A DNA stretch of 64,000 bases from JAJRQY01 sp965224435. GTDB lineage: Bacteria; Actinomycetota; Acidimicrobiia; Acidimicrobiales; SZUA-35. A program made the position numbers and the translations under genes. The stretch lies in NCBI GenBank assembly GCA_965224435.1, contig OZ245048.1, positions 1,674,001-1,738,000 on the forward strand, written 5' to 3'. The notes below the pieces were generated by a model. The model did no database searches and was not told where the DNA came from. It saw nothing but the letters and a program-made list of their open reading frames with translations. This document shows positions 60,501 through 64,000 of the stretch, piece after piece (position 1 is the first letter of the stretch; every line of letters starts with the position of its first letter).

Positions 60501-61058
60501 CTACTTGGTCTTGAAGGTGCGCTAAATCGAAAGGCAGAAGACTCGCTCAACGACTTTGAGCACAAGGAGGATGGGGCAGTCGTCGTCGTCGGCGGTGTTG
60601 TGACTGCCCTGCAGCGGAAGTGGACCAAGAAGGGTGACCTGATGGGCATCTTCATCTTGGAGGACCTGACCACATCGATCGAGGTCATGGTCTTTCCACG
60701 CACGTTTACTGACTACGGGCACCTGTTGGAAGATGATCGCATTGTCATTCTCCGTGGCCGGCTGCAAAAGCGCGACGAAGAAACCAAGCTGATGGCCCAG
60801 ACCATCGAGGTCTTTGAGCCGGAGTCGTTGGGTTCGTCTCGGCCGCTGCGCTTGGAGATCCGCCCTGACCAGCTATCCGAAACCCTCATCGACCGGCTCA
60901 AGCTGGTTCTTTCACAACACCCCGGCGAGTCCCAGGTCTACATTCACTTGAGCGAAACCCAGGTGGTCAAGCTGGCTGATGAGTTCAACGTGACCACCGA
61001 CGGCGGCTTGATTCCGGAGCTTCGAGTGCTTCTTGGCCCTGATTCGGTTGTTTTCTAG
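57507..61058 (+). CDS. dnaE: DNA polymerase III alpha subunit
   Basis: A 1183-residue replicative polymerase. N-terminal PHP domain (THLHVHTEFSMLDGASR, GITDHGNMYG), then the polymerase core with GPGRGSAAGC near residue 373, the catalytic aspartates in MPDIDMDFDSRYRD near 413, YRPGPMAANMHND near 670 and the fingers motif AFNKSHSYGYGLVSFQTAYL near 782. Helix-hairpin-helix and OB-fold segments follow (AVVVVGGVVTALQRKWTKKG). GTG 57507 or GTG 57513 can start it; AGGG at 57502 better suits the second. Length is usual for DnaE1. Confidence 0.96.
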   Translation: MDVGSSFTHLHVHTEFSMLDGASRLDDLVAKAAADGMPALGITDHGNMYGVLDFYKACRKQGVKPIIGAELYQADDSRHERPSRRGKIDDSGGSTDGGKKLYYHLITLAENNTGYKNLIQLASRAFMEGYYYKPRVDWEVLSDHSEGVIATSGCLGGHVLQALMNGNEQDALEKAARFQDIFGRDNFFIEIQDHGIPEQIQTNPQLLEIARKIKAPIMVTNDSHYTDQHDHGAHDALLCVQTGSLMSDPDRFKFSGDQHYLKTAQEMRHQWAELPEACDNTLWIAERCDVEIEFGSPQLPDFPIPEGFTGADDYLFHLTMEGAKKRWGTAIPEGTMDRLVFELDVIKNMGFSSYFLITWDMIKYARENGIRVGPGRGSAAGCAVAYSLWITDLDPIKYDLLFERFLNPSRISMPDIDMDFDSRYRDTMIRYCAERYGRDHVAQIVTFSQIKARAAVRDGARVLGYPYVVGDKIAKAMPPLIMGRDTPLKYCFEESEKYKDGYNMAGSLRTMVETEPDVAKVMDVAMGLEGLRRSDGIHAAAVVITKDPLTDYLPIQRKPAAGKDISEAPVVTQYEMHGVEELGLLKMDFLGLRNLDVISDTLALVEQVHGVVVDIDHVDLTDEKTFALLQAGNTIGVFQLESSPMRALMRSMAPTGFEDVAALVALYRPGPMAANMHNDYADRKNGRQDVTLAHPDAQELLGDTYGLMIYQEQMMRFSQKFAGYSLADADNLRKAAGKKNRELMAKERTKFVDGCVEHGYGEDFGEDQFTLIEGFADYAFNKSHSYGYGLVSFQTAYLKANYPVEYLACLLTSVKSSLDKAAVYLNECRQMGVTVLVPDINRSELDFASIPDLDGGALNAIPFGLSAVRNVGAALVELILKERRASGPFSSFLDFCERVDYAVLKKSAIESLIKAGAFDSLGHPRRGLLLAFEDIIDKTIASRKEHDMGVMTLFGAVEDAEDGPAFDDRTPISDLTFDKSQRLKFEKEMLGLYVSDHPLLGLEGALNRKAEDSLNDFEHKEDGAVVVVGGVVTALQRKWTKKGDLMGIFILEDLTTSIEVMVFPRTFTDYGHLLEDDRIVILRGRLQKRDEETKLMAQTIEVFEPESLGSSRPLRLEIRPDQLSETLIDRLKLVLSQHPGESQVYIHLSETQVVKLADEFNVTTDGGLIPELRVLLGPDSVVF

Positions 61059-61166
61059 GCCAGATGCCCCGGTGGGCACTGAGCAGAGGGACTCAAATGA
61101 CCTTTCCAGCTGCCGACCATGGTTTCGGTATCAGGTAATCTGGTTGCGTACGAACCGGGAGTAAAC

Positions 61167-62507
61167 GTGGAACACACAGCAATTCGAGGGGACACCCAGG
61201 GCGACAGTCAAGGTGACAACGAACCTGGCAGTCATATTGGCTATCTCACCAATCAATACCCCAAAGCCAGCCACAGCTTTATTCGTCGCGAAATCCTGGC
61301 CCTTGAGGGCTTGGGCTGGAGAGTCAAGCGATACGCCATGCGTATCCCGATCGAAGAAATCGTTGACCCAGTCGATCGACAAGAGGCCGACAAGACCCGG
61401 TCCCTCGTTGACGCGGGAATGCCGGCCATGGCGACTGCCCTGGCTCAGTTGGCGGCAAGACGGCCAGCGGCTTTCGCCCGAGCGCTTCGAGCCGCTACTC
61501 GATTGGCTCGCCGCTCCGATGTTGGCATGTCTCGACACCTTGTTTACCTCGCCGAGGCCGCCCTACTCGTTCAGTGGTGTGAGCAAGACGGGGTTACTCA
61601 TCTTCACACTCATTTCGGTACCAACTCAGCCGAAGTGGCCTTGCTCAGCCACTATCTCGGTGGTCCGAGCTACAGCCTGACTATCCACGGACCAGAAGAG
61701 TTCGACCGAGCGCCGCTGCTTGGCATTGCCGAGAAAATTGGCCAGGCAAGATTCGTCTGCACCGTGAGTTCCTTTGGCCGAAGCCAAGCTTGTCGTCTGG
61801 TTCCAACCGAGCACTGGGATCGTATCCATGTTGTGCACTGCGGTCTTGATGACGAATGGTTCAGCGGAGACACCGTCCCAATCCCTGGGTCCAGCGTCCC
61901 AGCATCAAATGGCTCTGAACATGGCGTCCCTGAACATGGCGTCCCTGAACAGAGTGTTTCGACCACCCGGCAGCTCGTTTGCGTGGCCAGACTGAGCGAG
62001 CAAAAGGGCCATGGAATCCTTCTGGCTGCGCTAGCGAAGGTGGCGGAAAGCGGACGCGACTTCCACATGACCCTCGTCGGAGACGGAGAGCTTCGGCCAG
62101 AAGTCGAAGCACAGATCCAATCCTCCAACCTTGGAGACAAGGTCACCATTACCGGGTGGGCGTCAGAAGACGAGGTGAAGGCCGCAATCAACGCATCAGT
62201 GGGCTTCGTTCTCCCCAGTTTTGCGGAAGGCCTTCCCGTTGTCATCATGGAGGCCCTCGCTGCCGGACGGCCAGTAATAAGCACCTATGTTGCCGGAATC
62301 CCCGAACTGGTTCGCCCCGGAGTCTCGGGTTGGCTTGTGCCTGCTGGTTCGGTTGATCTCCTGGTCGACGCGGTTTGTGAACTGCTGGATGCTCCCCTGG
62401 AACAGCTTGAGTCATTCGGTGCCGAGGGACGAAAAGCCGTGCATGAGCAGCACCGAGCAACAACCGAGGCGGCAAAGATTGCTGCCCTGTTTCCGCTAAG
62501 GAACTAA
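61167..62507 (+). CDS. GT4 glycosyltransferase (colanic-acid type)
   Basis: A 446-residue GT-B enzyme. The acceptor domain begins HIGYLTNQYPKASHSFIRRE and has HLHTHFGTNSAEVALL and YSLTIHGPEEFDR; the donor domain has CVARLSEQKGHGILLAAL, LVGDGELRPEVEAQI and the E-x7-E motif PSFAEGLPVVIMEALAAGRP. It resembles exopolysaccharide transferases such as WcaL. GTG 61167 has GGGAG upstream; an ATG at 61119 is in frame but unsupported. Two repeats occur in non-core parts: GDTQ-GDSQ-GDNE at the N-terminus and EHGVP twice between the domains. Confidence 0.85.
   Translation: MEHTAIRGDTQGDSQGDNEPGSHIGYLTNQYPKASHSFIRREILALEGLGWRVKRYAMRIPIEEIVDPVDRQEADKTRSLVDAGMPAMATALAQLAARRPAAFARALRAATRLARRSDVGMSRHLVYLAEAALLVQWCEQDGVTHLHTHFGTNSAEVALLSHYLGGPSYSLTIHGPEEFDRAPLLGIAEKIGQARFVCTVSSFGRSQACRLVPTEHWDRIHVVHCGLDDEWFSGDTVPIPGSSVPASNGSEHGVPEHGVPEQSVSTTRQLVCVARLSEQKGHGILLAALAKVAESGRDFHMTLVGDGELRPEVEAQIQSSNLGDKVTITGWASEDEVKAAINASVGFVLPSFAEGLPVVIMEALAAGRPVISTYVAGIPELVRPGVSGWLVPAGSVDLLVDAVCELLDAPLEQLESFGAEGRKAVHEQHRATTEAAKIAALFPLRN
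61188..61223 (+). repeat. 12-bp in-frame repeat at the 5' end of the glycosyltransferase gene
   Basis: Three 12-bp units from 61188, 61200 and 61212 code GDTQ, GDSQ and GDNE; similarity at DNA level is moderate. Confidence 0.6.
61917..61946 (+). repeat. 15-bp in-frame duplication in the glycosyltransferase gene
   Basis: GAACATGGCGTCCCT is present twice in exact tandem (61917 and 61932), coding EHGVP-EHGVP in the linker between acceptor and donor domains; a third, diverged start (GAACAG) follows. Confidence 0.92.
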
Positions 62508-62588
62508 CCGGCAAGCCGAAGCCCTGTGGACCTCCGATTCCACTAGACTTCGCCGATGGATTTCACTGTGGCGCCAAGGGATTTCACC

Positions 62589-64000
62589 ATGAGCAGAGGT
62601 GATCGGCGGAAGCGCTCGCAAATTCGGTTACGGACGAGAGGATCGGCCTGTTTCGTCGGGCTTTGTTGCGCCCTTCTGGTTCTGGGTGCTTGCACCTCCA
62701 ATGGCGAAGGATCTGGCGCTCCGGACGATGTTTCGCTTGCCACCGAACCTCCCGGGTTCCCCCAAGACGGCGTTGACAGCACGACCCCTTCTCCTGGCTC
62801 CGTAGCCGCCTCACTCAGCGAGGCCTACGAATTCACTGATCTCGAACTAGGCGGCGGCGGTTGGGTGACCGGAATGGTCATTCACCCGACAGAAGCCGAT
62901 CTGATGTACGCCAGAACCGATGTTGGTGGGGCCTACCGCTGGGATCCGACGACCGAACATTGGATCCAACTGTTGTCCTTCGAAACAGTTCCAAACCCCG
63001 ACCCTGGTGATTGGCAGGTCTCATCCGTAGCCACCTCGCCATCGGACCCGGACCGTGCCTATATGGCGGTTGGCGACTCGACCAAGGATTCCGAGGGCCG
63101 CATTCTCATTAGCGACGATCGGGGAGCGACATGGCAAGATCATGGTCGCGGATTCACTATTGCTGGCAACGCCGAAGACAGGATTGGTGGTGAACGCCTA
63201 GCGGTTGACCCGACTGATCCTGACACTGTCTGGTTCGGAAGTCGAAGCGAAGGACTGCTTGTCTCGACTGATGGGTCAGCGACCTGGTCTCCGGTTCCGT
63301 CTGTCCCCATTGTTGCCGCGGCCGAGGGTGAGAAACCAACGGGGGTGAAATGGGTGCTGGCCAGCGAGTTCGGAGTTTTTGTTGGTATCGCACATGACGG
63401 GGTCTATCAGGTCTCCGGAGAGCCATCTGCTCCTGGCGAAATCACCGCCGAGAAGCTTTGGGCCAGTGAAGGGATTCCCCTCGATGCGGAGATCGGCAGT
63501 GACGGTGTGCTCTGGGTAGCCGAACAGAAGCCGCCCTTTGTCTATCGATTTGACTCGTCCAGTCGCGAGCAACGCGACGTGACCCCGAACGGGGGCAAGA
63601 AGTTCGCTTCCGTCGCCATCGATCCCAACAACCCAAGTCGGGTCTTCATCGGACGTCAGAACATTTCGGACAGCGGTCTATGGAGAACCACCGATAGCGG
63701 CGAGAAGTGGAAGAAGGCGGCGGCGACGACCACCTGCGAGCAGGTCCCTTGGCTGGATGAGTATGACGACCGCTTGTTAAGCGCAGGCAGTATGGCCTTT
63801 GACCCAGCGGGTGAGCTGTGGTTTCCCGAGGGATTCGCCATGTGGCGAAGCACCGACCTTGATGACGGCGAAGTCACTTTCCAGTGCGCGACGCTTGGGA
63901 TCGAAGAACTTGTGAGCAACGACGTTCTGGTCACCCCGGCTGGTTCCATTGTTAGCGCCCACTGGGACCGTGGAGCCTTTCGCCATACTGATGGCACACC
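62589..64000 (+). CDS. GH74-like beta-propeller lipoprotein (cut by window edge)
   Basis: The frame from ATG 62589 stays open to the window end (470 codons seen). A basic start and hydrophobic helix end in the lipobox LVLGAC, so the product is membrane-anchored outside the cell. After a Thr/Ser/Pro linker comes GWVTGMVIHPTEADLMYARTD and VGGAYRWDPTTEHW, the opening blade typical of GH74 xyloglucanase-type glycosidases, then repeated Asp-box-like turns (SDDRGATW, STDGSATW, TTDSGEKW). AAGGGA precedes the ATG at a good distance; an in-frame ATG at 62556 is an alternative. Catalytic residues lie partly beyond the window, so hydrolase activity is inferred. Confidence 0.8.
   Translation, partial: MSRGDRRKRSQIRLRTRGSACFVGLCCALLVLGACTSNGEGSGAPDDVSLATEPPGFPQDGVDSTTPSPGSVAASLSEAYEFTDLELGGGGWVTGMVIHPTEADLMYARTDVGGAYRWDPTTEHWIQLLSFETVPNPDPGDWQVSSVATSPSDPDRAYMAVGDSTKDSEGRILISDDRGATWQDHGRGFTIAGNAEDRIGGERLAVDPTDPDTVWFGSRSEGLLVSTDGSATWSPVPSVPIVAAAEGEKPTGVKWVLASEFGVFVGIAHDGVYQVSGEPSAPGEITAEKLWASEGIPLDAEIGSDGVLWVAEQKPPFVYRFDSSSREQRDVTPNGGKKFASVAIDPNNPSRVFIGRQNISDSGLWRTTDSGEKWKKAAATTTCEQVPWLDEYDDRLLSAGSMAFDPAGELWFPEGFAMWRSTDLDDGEVTFQCATLGIEELVSNDVLVTPAGSIVSAHWDRGAFRHTDGT

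Overview
The window looks like chromosomal DNA of an actinobacterium, most likely in or near the class Acidimicrobiia. The GC content is moderately high. It carries an MtrA-MtrB-LpqB-type operon, SepF and DivIVA with no FtsA, a bacterial proteasome activator (Bpa/PafE), a probable mycofactocin precursor gene, DUF3040 and TgpA/DUF58/MoxR genes, and many GTG starts and GTGA/ATGA overlaps. No rRNA, tRNA, CRISPR array, transposase, integrase or phage gene was found. Nearly all of it reads as ordinary, densely packed chromosome.

Layout. 1-1.4 kb: the N-terminal part of mftA runs off the left edge, next to an alcohol dehydrogenase. 1.5-8.1 kb: a small Cys4 protein, queG, a PimB-like glycosyltransferase, a membrane protein, a START-like protein, an SMC-like protein with no ATP-binding loop and a ROK glucokinase. 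8.1-11.4 kb: a TetR regulator beside a perfect operator-like palindrome, glycerol kinase and phosphofructokinase. 11.5-15.7 kb (reverse): mtrA, mtrB and a short LpqB-like lipoprotein, an inositol monophosphatase and a small membrane protein. 15.7-18.3 kb: a NUDIX hydrolase, dinB and a DUF3040 protein. 18.3-22.8 kb (reverse): MoxR, DUF58 and TgpA transglutaminase. 22.9-27.1 kb: a second ROK protein, acyl-CoA dehydrogenase, HNH nuclease and lipoate ligase-like protein.

27.5-46.7 kb is the division and cell-wall (dcw) cluster: mraZ, rsmH, ftsL, ftsI, murE, a 37-codon reading frame, mraY, murD, ftsW, murG, murC, murB, ftsQ, ftsZ, pgeF, yggS, sepF and divIVA. murF, normally between murE and mraY, is absent; only the 37-codon frame fills the gap, overlapping both neighbours by 4 bp. 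46.8-57.3 kb: ileS (reverse), a lysine-tailed TraR/DksA-like protein, lspA, rluD, nitroreductase, Rrf2 regulator, a phosphodiesterase, bpa, an unknown protein and a secreted CAP/DUF4214 protein. 57.5-64 kb: dnaE, a glycosyltransferase and the start of a GH74-like lipoprotein.

The most unusual theme is a scatter of short perfect or near-perfect tandem duplications. Inside genes the units are 12, 15 or 18 bp and stay in frame (dinB, murG, both ends of murB, ftsQ, bpa, lplA-like, the 61-kb glycosyltransferase). Between genes they are 13, 14, 16, 17 or 19 bp (before mraZ, rsmH, ftsZ and the nitroreductase gene, and between pgeF and yggS). Several intergenic copies duplicate a ribosome-binding site or a stop/start junction. 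The pgeF-yggS repeat builds a chain of tiny reading frames joined by GTGA overlaps.
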